64,000 nucleotides of DNA from Shewanella pealeana ATCC 700345 (GTDB lineage Bacteria; Pseudomonadota; Gammaproteobacteria; Enterobacterales; Shewanellaceae), in the NCBI RefSeq assembly GCF_000018285.1, contig NC_009901.1, positions 3,285,001-3,349,000 on the forward strand. The letters are read 5' to 3'. The notes under the pieces were generated by a model. That model did no database searches. It worked only from the letters and a program-made list of their open reading frames with translations, and was not told the origin of the DNA. Positions 9,567 through 18,791 of this stretch are shown in pieces. Both the position numbers and the translations under genes were made by a program. Positions within the stretch are counted from its first letter, which is position 1. Every line of letters starts with the position of its first letter.

Positions 9567-11582
9567 ATGATGAATACGAATAAATCTAAAATTGCGCTGC
9601 TTCTAGCAGCTGGTGCTGTCTCTATGGCCCTTACAGGCTGTGGTGGCGACGATGGTAACGACGGTAATTCTGGCAACCCTGGTGGCCCGGCTGCTGATTA
9701 CATCAACACGCTTAACCTAAAAGTGACTGACGTTACTTATACCGATGGCGTTCCAACAATCAATGTGTTTGCGACAAACGAAGAAGACCTGCCTGTAGTT
9801 GGTCTAACTGCGCTTGAAGTGAAAAAAGTTGTACAGCTTATCCCACAAGGCGCTACGGGTGCGGGTAACAGTGCAGAATGGCAAGCCACTTATAGCTCAC
9901 CTCGTAATGATGCTGAGAAGCTAAAGCCTGTAGATCTAAAGAATGGTAACTACAGCTTCACTATTCCAGTTGAAGGTTATAACTCTGAGCTAACTCAACG
10001 TTATAACGTCATCGCCAGCGCTTCAACACTCGCCGATGGCGAAACAAGTGTGCCACGCACTGAGCTGTCACAAGACTTCTCAGGTGAAGGCTATGAAGCA
10101 ACATACACTAAAGATGTCGTAGCGACAGCAAGCTGTACCTCATGTCATGCTGAAGGCAAGAAGATTTACCACGGTTATACCTCTTCTGAAACTTGTGCTG
10201 CTTGTCATACACAAGAAATGGCCGATGAAAAAGGTAAGCCACACGTAGCTTATAACTTCCTTATTCACAATGTTCATAACAACATTGAAGAAGCACACCT
10301 ACCTGATGATGAAAAGCAAAACGAATCTGCAGAAAAGGCATATGCTTTAATTCAAGATAACTGTACAACTTGTCACATAGCACCAACCGAAGACAGCAAC
10401 GAGCTAACTGAATGGGGCAACTGGTCAAGCGTTCCAACCATGGAAACTTGTACAAGTTGTCATACAGGCATCGACTTTGTCGCTGGTAAGGGCCACTCTC
10501 AACAAGCTGACAACTCAAACTGTATCGCTTGTCATAGTGCGAGCTGGACTGAAGAGCTGCATAACGAAGGCTTTGCTCAAAAGAAAGCTTTCATCGAGCA
10601 GTATGGGATGGTAGCAAGCTTAACTGCAGTAAAAACTGACACCGGTAGCGATACCACATTAAGTGTGACAATTACTGATGCAGCGGGCTCTGCAATTGAT
10701 GCAACAGCTATTGTGGACAAAATCGAACAACTAGAAACCATCACTAATGTTGGTCCTAATTACCCAATCATGGGTTACAAGCCTAATCCAATAAACGGTA
10801 CCGAGAAAGTTGTTATTAACTTAACCGAGGCGGATATTGTTGATGGTAAATTCGTAACGGTAATTAAAGATTTACCTTACGGTGATGCTAAAACAGATAC
10901 TGACACCGCGTTCACTTTAATCGGTCTATCTCTATGTAATGATGGTGAGACAGCTGTTAAGTGTGAAGAAGGTGTGTCACATACTAGTGTGAAGGCTGCT
11001 ATGGCACATGGCACATTATCTGGAGAGGCACCAAGCGTACGTCATACTGATTCAGTTAACTTCAAAGCGTGTGAAAGCTGTCATGGCACAGAATGGGAAC
11101 TTCATGAGAAGTACCATGCAGGCTTTGTGATGACAGAACAGCTTGGCCGTGAAAATGCTGATGGTGAAACAGTTGTTGGCGTTGATGCTTGTGCAACTTG
11201 TCACACGCCAGACGGAGTTGGTTATTCTGGTAACTCACTAGCACTTGAAATGAGACTTCATAAAACGCATAAACAAGGTGACTATGCAGTTATTGCTGGC
11301 ATGAATTGTGATCAGTGCCATAGCGACTTCAATCGTGATGCATTCAAAAATAAAGGTGCTATAGAAACTTCTAGCGGTGCATACAGCACACCTATCGCTG
11401 CGACTTGTGTGTCTTGTCATAGTTACAACCTAGACAGCTTTAAAGCCCACGCAGAAGGCCAAGGCGCGATTGTTAATAACTCTGAAATGACAAAACAACA
11501 AATTAGCGATGCAGCTCAGCTAGAAACTTGTTTCTACTGCCATAAGCCAACTGCAGACGATCACACTTCTGTGAAGATGTAA
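9567..11582 (+). CDS. mtrC: MtrC, decahaem outer-membrane cytochrome c
   Basis: The extracellular cytochrome of the MtrCAB conduit, 671 aa, bound to the MtrAB complex and reducing metals and flavins. The lipobox LTGC gives C25. Ten haem motifs are present: CTSCH, CAACH, CTTCH, CTSCH, CIACH, CESCH, CATCH, CDQCH, CVSCH, CFYCH. The CX8C disulphide pair (LCNDGETAVKC) is the hallmark of MtrC and lies between haems five and six. The start ATG 9567 is followed by a second ATG, as in omcA and undA. mtrA follows after 115 bp that contain two hairpins, so mtrC heads an mtrCAB operon. Confidence 0.95.
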   Translation: MMNTNKSKIALLLAAGAVSMALTGCGGDDGNDGNSGNPGGPAADYINTLNLKVTDVTYTDGVPTINVFATNEEDLPVVGLTALEVKKVVQLIPQGATGAGNSAEWQATYSSPRNDAEKLKPVDLKNGNYSFTIPVEGYNSELTQRYNVIASASTLADGETSVPRTELSQDFSGEGYEATYTKDVVATASCTSCHAEGKKIYHGYTSSETCAACHTQEMADEKGKPHVAYNFLIHNVHNNIEEAHLPDDEKQNESAEKAYALIQDNCTTCHIAPTEDSNELTEWGNWSSVPTMETCTSCHTGIDFVAGKGHSQQADNSNCIACHSASWTEELHNEGFAQKKAFIEQYGMVASLTAVKTDTGSDTTLSVTITDAAGSAIDATAIVDKIEQLETITNVGPNYPIMGYKPNPINGTEKVVINLTEADIVDGKFVTVIKDLPYGDAKTDTDTAFTLIGLSLCNDGETAVKCEEGVSHTSVKAAMAHGTLSGEAPSVRHTDSVNFKACESCHGTEWELHEKYHAGFVMTEQLGRENADGETVVGVDACATCHTPDGVGYSGNSLALEMRLHKTHKQGDYAVIAGMNCDQCHSDFNRDAFKNKGAIETSSGAYSTPIAATCVSCHSYNLDSFKAHAEGQGAIVNNSEMTKQQISDAAQLETCFYCHKPTADDHTSVKM

Positions 11583-11593
11583 TTTGCGCAACT

Positions 11594-11665
11594 CAAATGG
11601 ACTCAAGTGTTAACCACCTGAGTCCAAGAGTGTTGAAAAAAGGGGGAGGCCTCTCCCCCACTTTC
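11594..11665 (+). other. Two hairpins between mtrC and mtrA
   Basis: The first hairpin pairs GGACTCA with TGAGTCC (about 11599-11624). The second pairs GGGGGAG (11642-11648) with CTCCCCC (11653-11659). The second is followed by ACTTTCTCTTC, not a clean T-run, so it is more likely an mRNA-processing or stability element, or a partial terminator, than a full stop. Confidence 0.6.
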
Positions 11666-11697
11666 TCTTCAAAATTGTGCAAGTTTAGGAAGCTATT

Positions 11698-12684
11698 ATG
11701 AAGATCACAAAAAGATTAAAAACCTTACTACCGGCCTTAATGGCGTCGGCGGTACTGTCTCTTGGTTTTGCTCAAACCGCCACTGCTTCTAAGTGGGATG
11801 CCAAGATGACTCCTGATGAAGTCGAAGCTACGTTAGATCAGAAATTTGCTGAAGGTAAGTACTCACCAAAAGGTGCAGACTCTTGCCTTATGTGTCACCG
11901 CAAGTCTGAAAAAGTGATGGACCTGTTCAAAGGCGTTCACGGCGCTGTTGACTCAAGCAAGAGCCCAATGGCTGGCCTTCAATGTGAAGCGTGTCACGGC
12001 CCTATGGGTAAACATAACCGCGGCGGTAACGAGCCGATGATCGCTTTTGGTCCAGACTCAACTCTGGCTCCAGAGCTGCAAAACAGTGTTTGTATGAGCT
12101 GTCATAAAGACGACAAGCGTATGGATTGGAATGGTGGACACCATGACAATGCAGATGTGGCTTGTGCTTCTTGTCACTCTGTACACACAGCTAAAGATCC
12201 TGTGCTGTCTAAAAACACTGAAATGGAAGTTTGTACTAGCTGTCATACTCAGCAAAAAGCTGACATGAACAAGCGTTCAAGCCACCCAATGAAGTGGGCG
12301 CAAATGGTGTGTAGCGATTGTCATAATCCACACGGCACCATGAGCGACGCCGATCTTGTTAAGCCTAGCGTTAACGAAACTTGCTATTCATGCCATGCGG
12401 AGAAGCGCGGCCCAAAACTGTGGGAGCATGCACCCGTTACTGAAGACTGCGTGACATGCCACAACCCACACGGCAGCGTTAACGAAGGCATGCTAAAAAC
12501 TCGTGCTCCACAGCTTTGTCAACAGTGTCACTCTTCTGCGCATAGCGGTCAGGCACTATTTGGCAACACTGAACAAGGTTCTTCTGTTGGCGGCAATGCC
12601 ATGACTGGCGGCCGTAGCTGTTTGAACTGTCACAACCAGATCCATGGTTCTAACCATCCATCTGGCAAGCTACTTCAGCGCTAA
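11698..12684 (+). CDS. mtrA: MtrA, periplasmic decahaem cytochrome c
   Basis: The periplasm-side electron carrier of the conduit, 328 aa, which lies inside the MtrB barrel and takes electrons from CymA-fed periplasmic carriers to MtrC. It has an ordinary Sec signal (cleavage near TATAS/K, about residue 31) and no lipobox. Ten motifs are seen: CLMCH, CEACH, CMSCH, CASCH, CTSCH, CSDCH, CYSCH, CVTCH, CQQCH, CLNCH, the DmsE/MtrA family count. The ribosome-binding site AGGAAG precedes ATG 11698. The length matches the usual 330-335 aa. Confidence 0.95.
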   Translation: MKITKRLKTLLPALMASAVLSLGFAQTATASKWDAKMTPDEVEATLDQKFAEGKYSPKGADSCLMCHRKSEKVMDLFKGVHGAVDSSKSPMAGLQCEACHGPMGKHNRGGNEPMIAFGPDSTLAPELQNSVCMSCHKDDKRMDWNGGHHDNADVACASCHSVHTAKDPVLSKNTEMEVCTSCHTQQKADMNKRSSHPMKWAQMVCSDCHNPHGTMSDADLVKPSVNETCYSCHAEKRGPKLWEHAPVTEDCVTCHNPHGSVNEGMLKTRAPQLCQQCHSSAHSGQALFGNTEQGSSVGGNAMTGGRSCLNCHNQIHGSNHPSGKLLQR

Positions 12685-12696
12685 GGAGACGAGAAG

Positions 12697-14796
12697 ATGA
12701 AATTCAAACTAAATTTGGTCACGCTCGCTTTGCTAACTAACGCCGGAATGTTATCTGGCGCGGCTATCGCTGCTGACGGTTACGGTATTCAAAATGCGAA
12801 TACTGAAAAAGTAAAATTCGAAAAGTGGGTTTGTAAGAACTGTAAAGTCGAAAAAGGCGTATCAGGCACAGTAGGTATTGGTGCAGGTTATAGCGACAGC
12901 GATGATATTCGCTCGGCTAATGCGTTTGCCACCGAAGATGGCTTTGCCGGTAAAGTTGACGCCGATGTAAAATACACTGGCGAACATGGCTACCAAGCGA
13001 CTATCGAAGCTGACAATCTAGGCATGGAAAACAGCCGCGCCGAGATCAACGCAGGTAAAGCTGGCCAATACAACTTGAACCTAAACTACCGTCAAATCGC
13101 TACTTACAAGACCGATAAAGCGATGAGCCCTTATCAAGGTATTGGTGGCGATGACCTTACCCTACCGGGTGACTGGGTTCATGGCGGCAGCACGCAAGAC
13201 ATGACCAACTTGTACTCAAGTCTGAATCCACTTGAGCTTTCGCTTAAGCGTAAACGCGCAGGCTTAGGTTTCGAGTACCAAGGTGAGACACTGTGGAGCA
13301 CTTACGTTAATTATCAACGTGAAGACAAAACAGGTCTTAAACAAGCATCGGGCAGCTTCTACAATCAGTCAATGATGCTTGCTGAACCTGTTGATTACAC
13401 CACTGATACCGTTGAAGCGGGCGTTCGCTTTGCTGGTGACAACTGGTATACGGCAGTGAACTATAACGGCTCAATCTTTAAGAATGAGTACAGCGAACTG
13501 TCTTATGATAATGCGTTCAGCCCAACCTTTGGTGCACAAACCACAGGTTATATGTCACTGGATCCTGATAACGAAGCGCATACCGTTTCGGTTCTTGGCC
13601 AGTATGTAGTTGGTCGCACTATCATGAATGGTCGAGTCTATTTCGGTCAGATGACCCAAGATCAAGACTTCAGCACATCGGGTTATGGCTATCAAATGCC
13701 AACTGAGTCGCTAGATGGTCGAGTCGATACTCAAGGTGCAACCCTTAAGGTTGTGTCTCGTATCAATCGTCAGCTACGTTTAAACGCAAGCTATGATTAT
13801 AGCGACCGTGATAACAAGACCAATGTTGAAGAGTGGACACAGATCAGCATCGACTCAACAACGGGTCAAGCGGCTTACAACACACCATACGACATCACCA
13901 CTCATAGAGCTAAACTTGGTGCAGACTACCGTCTAGCGCGCGGTCATAAGCTTGAAGGTGGTTATGACTACCGTAAGGATGAGCGTAGCTATTCAGACCG
14001 TGAAACCACTGACGAAAGCACCTTATGGGCTAAGTACCAGCTAAGTGCTTTTGCTAACTGGAACATGTGGATCAAAGGTAGTTACGGTCAACGTGACGGT
14101 TCTACTTACCAAGCGTCTGAGTGGACATCGAGTGAGCAAAACGATCTGCTTCGCAAGTACAACCTTGCTGACAGACAGCGTACTCAAATTGAAGCTCGTG
14201 TAACTCACAGCCCAATCGATAGCTTAACGTTAGATTTTGGTGCTCGTTACGCACTTGATGACTATAACGAAACACAAATCGGCTTAACTGAATCGAAAGA
14301 TATGAGTTATGACGCGAGTGTGAGTTACCTCATCAATGATGACGTGACAGTAACGGCATTTTACAACCGTCAGAACATAGATTCAGAGCAAGCAGGTAGC
14401 AGCAACTTTGGTGCACCAAACTGGTATGGCAGCGTTGAAGATCAAGTCGATGTTCTCGGTGCAGGCTTTAGCTACAACAACCTAATGGAGCAAAAGCTTC
14501 GCTTAGGTGTTGATTACACTTACTCAGACTCGAACAGTAACACCCAAGTCACTCAGGGCATTACTGGCGACTACGGTGATTACTACGCTAAAGTGCATAA
14601 CGTTAATGTTTACGCCTTATACAAAGCCACAGAGAAGATGGATCTGCGCCTAGACTATAAGATGGAAAACTACAAAGACAACGATGCAGCAAATGACATC
14701 GCGCCTGATAGTATCTCGAATGTGTTGAGTTTTGGCAGCAACAGCCACGACTATAATGCCCATTTGATCATGCTTAGCGTGAGCTACCGTTTGTAG
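12697..14796 (+). CDS. mtrB: MtrB, outer-membrane beta-barrel of the Mtr conduit
   Basis: A 699-aa, roughly 26-28-strand barrel that holds MtrA and MtrC in contact across the outer membrane. It has a signal peptide (cleavage near residue 26) and then the conserved N-terminal CXXC pair, C46 and C49 (WVCKNCK), which S. oneidensis MtrB also has. The rest is alternating aromatic and polar segments typical of a barrel. The gene begins 12 bp after mtrA, with AAGGAG upstream, so the two are co-translated. The C-terminus ends in SYRL; family members normally end with an aromatic or similar hydrophobic residue, so this is slightly unusual. Confidence 0.94.
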   Translation: MKFKLNLVTLALLTNAGMLSGAAIAADGYGIQNANTEKVKFEKWVCKNCKVEKGVSGTVGIGAGYSDSDDIRSANAFATEDGFAGKVDADVKYTGEHGYQATIEADNLGMENSRAEINAGKAGQYNLNLNYRQIATYKTDKAMSPYQGIGGDDLTLPGDWVHGGSTQDMTNLYSSLNPLELSLKRKRAGLGFEYQGETLWSTYVNYQREDKTGLKQASGSFYNQSMMLAEPVDYTTDTVEAGVRFAGDNWYTAVNYNGSIFKNEYSELSYDNAFSPTFGAQTTGYMSLDPDNEAHTVSVLGQYVVGRTIMNGRVYFGQMTQDQDFSTSGYGYQMPTESLDGRVDTQGATLKVVSRINRQLRLNASYDYSDRDNKTNVEEWTQISIDSTTGQAAYNTPYDITTHRAKLGADYRLARGHKLEGGYDYRKDERSYSDRETTDESTLWAKYQLSAFANWNMWIKGSYGQRDGSTYQASEWTSSEQNDLLRKYNLADRQRTQIEARVTHSPIDSLTLDFGARYALDDYNETQIGLTESKDMSYDASVSYLINDDVTVTAFYNRQNIDSEQAGSSNFGAPNWYGSVEDQVDVLGAGFSYNNLMEQKLRLGVDYTYSDSNSNTQVTQGITGDYGDYYAKVHNVNVYALYKATEKMDLRLDYKMENYKDNDAANDIAPDSISNVLSFGSNSHDYNAHLIMLSVSYRL

Positions 14797-14816
14797 AACA
14801 TAGTTTTAGTTAAAAC

Positions 14817-14843
14817 AAAAAACCCGCTTCATGCGGGTTTTTT
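14817..14843 (+). terminator. Terminator of mtrCAB
   Basis: The stem AACCCGC / GCGGGTT has a TTCAT loop, an A-run before it and six Ts after it. Confidence 0.93.
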
Positions 14844-14895
14844 ATTGCCTATAATCGCCGTGGTGCATCGTTTTGGCTTTTATTAAAGAGCGTAT

Positions 14896-15475
14896 CGACC
14901 ACGAAGCGCTACGCTTTCACGGAGTACTCGGAGGAAAAGATTAAAGATAAAACTCAACGAGCTTAGCTTTTGCCTTTCTTCGTGCCCTCCGTGTCCTTTG
15001 TGGTGAGCCGCTTTTGTCTTCGAGCCTTTTGTCTTCGAGCTTGGTCTCTCTGTGTGACATTAGTAAGAATTGAGAACAGCCATAACTCTTCCATAAGAGC
15101 TTACCGACCACGAAGCGCTTCGCTTTCACCGAGTTCACGGAGGAAAAGATTAAAGATAAAACTCAACGAGCTTAGCTTTTGCCTTTCTTCGTGCCCTCCG
15201 TGTCCTTTGTGGTGAGCCGCTTTTGTCTTCGAGCCTTTTGTCTTCGAGCTTGGTCTCTCTGTGTGACATTAGTAAGAATTGAGAACAGCCATAACTCTTC
15301 CATAAGAGCTTACCGACCACGAAGCGCTACGCTTTCACCGAGTTCACGGAGGAAAGATTAAAGATAATACTCAACGAGCTTAGCTTTTGCCTTTCTTCGT
15401 GCCCTCCGTGTCCTTTGTGGTGAGCCGCTTTTGTCTTCGAGCCTTTTATCTTCGAGCTTGCCTCTCTGCCTTCCA
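14896..15475. repeat. 209-bp tandem repeat, about 2.8 copies
   Basis: The phrase CGACCACGAAGCGCT recurs at 14896, 15105 and 15314, an exact period of 209 bp; the third copy breaks off near 15465. Copies are almost identical. Within each copy, the first ~115 bp run from ACCACGAAG to CTTTGTGGT and can fold back on themselves, like a small palindromic element. Short frames inside it (14970-15215, 15179-15361) arise from the repeat and are not genes. A related inverted repeat lies at 33308-33475. The 14844-14895 and 15476-15657 flanks show nothing else. Confidence 0.9.
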
Positions 15476-15657
15476 TGGGGGGGATTACCAGCGAGTATAG
15501 AGTTACGACTCGACCTAAACATCCCAAACAATTAAGTGAGCTTGATCACCTCAAAGATAAAAAAGTCCTAAAAATAACGCTCAAACCTGTGATGTTCTTG
15601 AACTTAATCCTGCTTTAGGAGATCTTAATATCAATCATCTTCAGTTTAAGAACTTAC

Positions 15658-16236
15658 ATGACTCGTTCAACCACTGCTTATAAATCGTTATTAGTGTCAG
15701 CTTTAATCGCGCCGTTACCGGCTTTTGCTATGGCTTCTGACACCACCAATGTGTTACTGCTCGCTATAACCTTAGGTGGATTTAGTTTATTCAACTTGCT
15801 GCTTAATGGACTGTTTTTCTTCACCGGTAAGTATCACAGCCGAAACTTTGCCAAGATGCATTCTCTTATCGCGGTTATTCCGGCTATTATTGCGCTATTT
15901 ATTGCACTGATTTACTTTGATACTGCGGGCGCTATTTCAATGAATATTGGCGTCATTATTGTCAGCATTGGTCTTAGCCTACTGCCGCTACAGTTAACGC
16001 TATCAGCGACGAAAGCCCCGGGGAAACACACGGCGCTGATTATCGCCCTTACCGCCATTTTGCTATTAATTGCAGCCTATTACGTCGCGCCTATCGCTAT
16101 CTTTGCCATTGCTTGCGCCCATGTAGCGCTCGTCAGTCAGGCCGATATCAAGGTTAAATTCTTAAGCATCACGACCCTTGTAACTGCTTATGGCTACATA
16201 GGTTATTGGGCATACCAAATTCTGCAATACAGCTAA
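15658..16236 (+). CDS. Small multi-pass membrane protein, unknown function
   Basis: A 192-aa hydrophobic protein that I do not recognise. It has an N-terminal signal-like segment, then about five membrane helices (around residues 30-50, 65-85, 92-112, 122-145 and 165-188) separated by short polar loops. No catalytic motif is seen. There is no good ribosome-binding site at ATG 15658 (AAGAAC is the nearest), so the start is unsure. It is followed 22 bp later by the DNA glycosylase-like gene, possibly in the same transcript. Confidence 0.75.
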   Translation: MTRSTTAYKSLLVSALIAPLPAFAMASDTTNVLLLAITLGGFSLFNLLLNGLFFFTGKYHSRNFAKMHSLIAVIPAIIALFIALIYFDTAGAISMNIGVIIVSIGLSLLPLQLTLSATKAPGKHTALIIALTAILLLIAAYYVAPIAIFAIACAHVALVSQADIKVKFLSITTLVTAYGYIGYWAYQILQYS

Positions 16237-16258
16237 CGCAATCGCGAGCAGACTGCCT

Positions 16259-16861
16259 ATGCCCAGTGAAATTAAATTAGTTCAACTCCAAGCAGAGATT
16301 GCTCAATGCCAAATCTGCTCGGAGTTTCTGCCTCTTGGCGCTAAACCTATTGTTCAGCTAGGAGCAGGGGCTAAGATTTTGATTGCCGGCCAAGCACCAG
16401 GACAAAAGACCCACCATAAGGGTCGCCCCTTCGATGATGCTAGCGGCGAGCGCCTAAGAGCTTGGCTTGGGGTCAGTCGTGAGCAATTCTATGATCCTGA
16501 GCTGTTCGCCATCCTCCCGATGGGATTTTGTTACCCCGGTAGTTATAGCGCTAGCGACAAGCAAAGCGGTGATAAACCGCCCCGCCCTGAATGCGCTAAA
16601 CAATGGCGCAAGCAAGTGCTCAAGCAACTGCCCAATGTTGAACTGACATTGCTAGTCGGCAAATACGCTATTGAATGGCACTTAAAACAAAAAATCAGCG
16701 TCACTGATTCTGTCGCTAACTGGCAAGCAATGTGGCCCCAAACCTTAGTGATGCCGCACCCAAGTCCTAGAAATAATATTTGGCTAAAACGAAACCCAGA
16801 GTTTGAGCAGAAGATCATTCCTCAGCTACAGCAGCGTATTACAAAGCTGACACAAGGCTAG
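16259..16861 (+). CDS. Uracil-DNA glycosylase family protein
   Basis: A 200-aa protein of the UDG superfamily (COG1573-like), which removes uracil from DNA or is a relative with an unclear substrate. The N-terminal IAGQAPGQKTHHKGRPF and DDASG match the uracil-binding/catalytic motif region (GxAPG...GxPF). Near the C-terminus, MPHPSPRNN corresponds to the HPS motif that closes on DNA. Two N-terminal cysteines (CQIC) may be part of a metal site, but the full four-cysteine cluster of family 4 enzymes is not evident. The stop codon runs straight into a heptamer repeat. Confidence 0.82.
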   Translation: MPSEIKLVQLQAEIAQCQICSEFLPLGAKPIVQLGAGAKILIAGQAPGQKTHHKGRPFDDASGERLRAWLGVSREQFYDPELFAILPMGFCYPGSYSASDKQSGDKPPRPECAKQWRKQVLKQLPNVELTLLVGKYAIEWHLKQKISVTDSVANWQAMWPQTLVMPHPSPRNNIWLKRNPEFEQKIIPQLQQRITKLTQG

Positions 16862-16908
16862 AAGTTAGAAGTTAGAAGTTAGAAGTGAGAAGTGAGAAGT
16901 GAGAAGTT
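16860..16908. repeat. Heptamer tandem repeat (AGAAGTT/G, 7 copies)
   Basis: Seven 7-bp units: three AGAAGTT, three AGAAGTG, one AGAAGTT. The array overlaps the stop codon of the upstream gene and is likely to vary in copy number by slippage. Confidence 0.93.
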
Positions 16909-17027
16909 AATTAGCCATCGAGCTCACAATTAGCCGATAAAGTAATGACAGATGTCGACGCTTTGGGGCACTGTATCGCCACTCTAAGTAAAACAATCTG
17001 CAGATTTAAACGTTAGTGAGGCTCAAC

Positions 17028-18179
17028 GTGTATTTTCTAGATGGCTCCTTGGCACGACAAATCGTTAATCGCACCATGAAGATTATTGGTCATAATATCA
17101 ATGTGATGAATAATCATGGCGTCATTTTAGGCTCGGGAGAGTCTCACCGGATCGGCGCCATACACGAAGGTGCACTGCTGGCTATCAGTCAAAAACGCAC
17201 CGTAGAGATTAGCACTCACAGCACTGGCACACTGCAAGGTGTTAAACCGGGAATTAACCTGCCACTACATTATAAAGGCAAGGTTATCGGCGTTATCGGC
17301 ATCACTGGCGAGCCTGAAAAGCTTCGTAGTTATGGTGAGCTACTGAAGATGACCGCTGAAATCATCGTTGAGCAGGCTAACACGCTTGAACAAGCTCAGT
17401 GGCAGTACCGCCAAAAGGAAGAGTTGATCATCGAGTTAATTAAGTCTGAGGGCGCTTTTACTTCCCACCAGCGTAATTGGGCTTCTCAGCTTAATATCGA
17501 TCTCGATGCACCGCGCGTTGTGGCTATAATTCAAGTTCAGGCCGACGAGGAAGAAACCACGGCTAACTCTATGTTGAAGCAGGTTATGCATCTATTAGAA
17601 AATCCATCGCGGGGCAACTTAGTCGCCATGGCCTCGATGACGGAGTTAGTTATTTTAAAACCTGCCTTTCTCGATGGAAAGACTTGGGATCCTAACCTTG
17701 AGAGTGAGCGTATCGATCAACTACTCATACGGCTTCCCAAAGAACTTAATAGCCGCTTAAAAATCTCATTAGGCCATTTTTTTTCAAACCCAGAAGAGAT
17801 CAACCGCTCCTACCAAACCGCACTAGAAACCTTAGCTATCGGCCAGCAGCTCCACCCTGAGCAAAGTAAATACCTCTACGAGGATTACTCTCTACAGGTA
17901 TTGCTGTCGGCGTTAAAAGATAGCTGGCGCGGTAAAGAGCTACTCTGCCCTTACCAAGCCCTCCTTAGCGCCGATAAAAATGGCCAGCTAGTGAAAACCC
18001 TGACTGCTTACCTGCAACACTTTGGTGACCTGCAGCAATGTGCTAATGTACTTTTTATTCATCGAAATACCTTGCGCTATCGACTCGATAAAATCCAACA
18101 GATCACTGGCGCCAATATCAATCAACTCGATGGGTTATTGCAGCTCTATATAGGCCAAGTGATGCTTAAGCAAACTTAA
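17028..18179 (+). CDS. cdaR: Sugar-diacid/glycerate utilisation regulator (CdaR/SdaR family)
   Basis: A 383-aa transcription activator. The N-terminal diacid-binding domain (about 1-135) contains the family signatures LARQIVNRTM, NVMNNHG, IGAIHEGALLA and GVIGITGEP. A GGDEF-like middle region follows. The C-terminal PucR-type helix-turn-helix includes QQCANVLFIHRNTLRYRLDKI at about 340-360. The start was set at GTG 17028 because the protein then begins MYFLDGSLARQIV like its relatives, and GAGG lies 7 bases upstream. Family members respond to glycerate or sugar diacids. Its likely targets, a GntP-type permease and glycerate kinase, lie 12.4 kb downstream beyond a pilus block. Confidence 0.88.
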   Translation: MYFLDGSLARQIVNRTMKIIGHNINVMNNHGVILGSGESHRIGAIHEGALLAISQKRTVEISTHSTGTLQGVKPGINLPLHYKGKVIGVIGITGEPEKLRSYGELLKMTAEIIVEQANTLEQAQWQYRQKEELIIELIKSEGAFTSHQRNWASQLNIDLDAPRVVAIIQVQADEEETTANSMLKQVMHLLENPSRGNLVAMASMTELVILKPAFLDGKTWDPNLESERIDQLLIRLPKELNSRLKISLGHFFSNPEEINRSYQTALETLAIGQQLHPEQSKYLYEDYSLQVLLSALKDSWRGKELLCPYQALLSADKNGQLVKTLTAYLQHFGDLQQCANVLFIHRNTLRYRLDKIQQITGANINQLDGLLQLYIGQVMLKQT

Positions 18180-18192
18180 CAACGGGAACAAA

Positions 18193-18729
18193 ATGACATT
18201 CGCCTCTACACGCAGAACAGGCTTTACCTTAATTGAAATGGTTGTGGTAATCATTGTGCTTGGGATCATAGCTGTTATTGCCCTACCAAAGTTTGTTAAT
18301 TTTCACTCCGATAGTAAAGTGGCGACCCTAGATGGTATAGCAGCCGCAATGAAGAGTGGTTTAGATTTAGTTCACAGCAAAGCCGTAATTGAAGGTGAAG
18401 CTAAAGGCGCTGGCAGTATTGAGCATGCAGACGTTACTATTCCACTCTATAACGGTTACCCCGCCGTCGATGGCACTGACAGCTTCGATGAGCTAAACCG
18501 GCAGGTACGCGCTTGGCTTGATATCGACTCTGTGTCACTGACCGCCATCAAGCTTGATAACAACGCAGCGCCGTTCTTTATCGACAAGTCCACCGCCAAT
18601 AACCACATTTACATCTTTTTCTCTGAAGATCTAAACGATAAAAGCGTCAGCTTTAACTGCCATATTCGCTACGAAAATGCAGTCGATGCCCCTGAACCTG
18701 TGATTACCGTCAAACACAGTGACTGCTAA
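18193..18729 (+). CDS. Type IV pilin-like / pseudopilin protein
   Basis: A 178-aa protein with a clear prepilin leader: RRTG/FTLIEMVVVIIVLGIIAVIALP, with glycine at -1, phenylalanine at +1, glutamate at +5 and a hydrophobic helix. It would be cleaved and methylated by the prepilin peptidase. The C-terminal domain has a pair of cysteines (C156 region and the last residue, SDC). It resembles MSHA or type II secretion minor pilins, but is alone here, with no assembly genes. It begins 13 bp after the regulator. Confidence 0.85.
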   Translation: MTFASTRRTGFTLIEMVVVIIVLGIIAVIALPKFVNFHSDSKVATLDGIAAAMKSGLDLVHSKAVIEGEAKGAGSIEHADVTIPLYNGYPAVDGTDSFDELNRQVRAWLDIDSVSLTAIKLDNNAAPFFIDKSTANNHIYIFFSEDLNDKSVSFNCHIRYENAVDAPEPVITVKHSDC

Positions 18730-18791
18730 CAAAGTAAACTATCTTCTGCAGAAGCTAGCTTAGCCTAATACAGCGCAGTTCCATCTGTACG

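Noticed and set aside
14970-15361. Two small arginine-rich proteins in the 209-bp repeat
   Set aside because: Identical frames in each copy derive from a non-coding repeat; the minus-strand frames there are similar.
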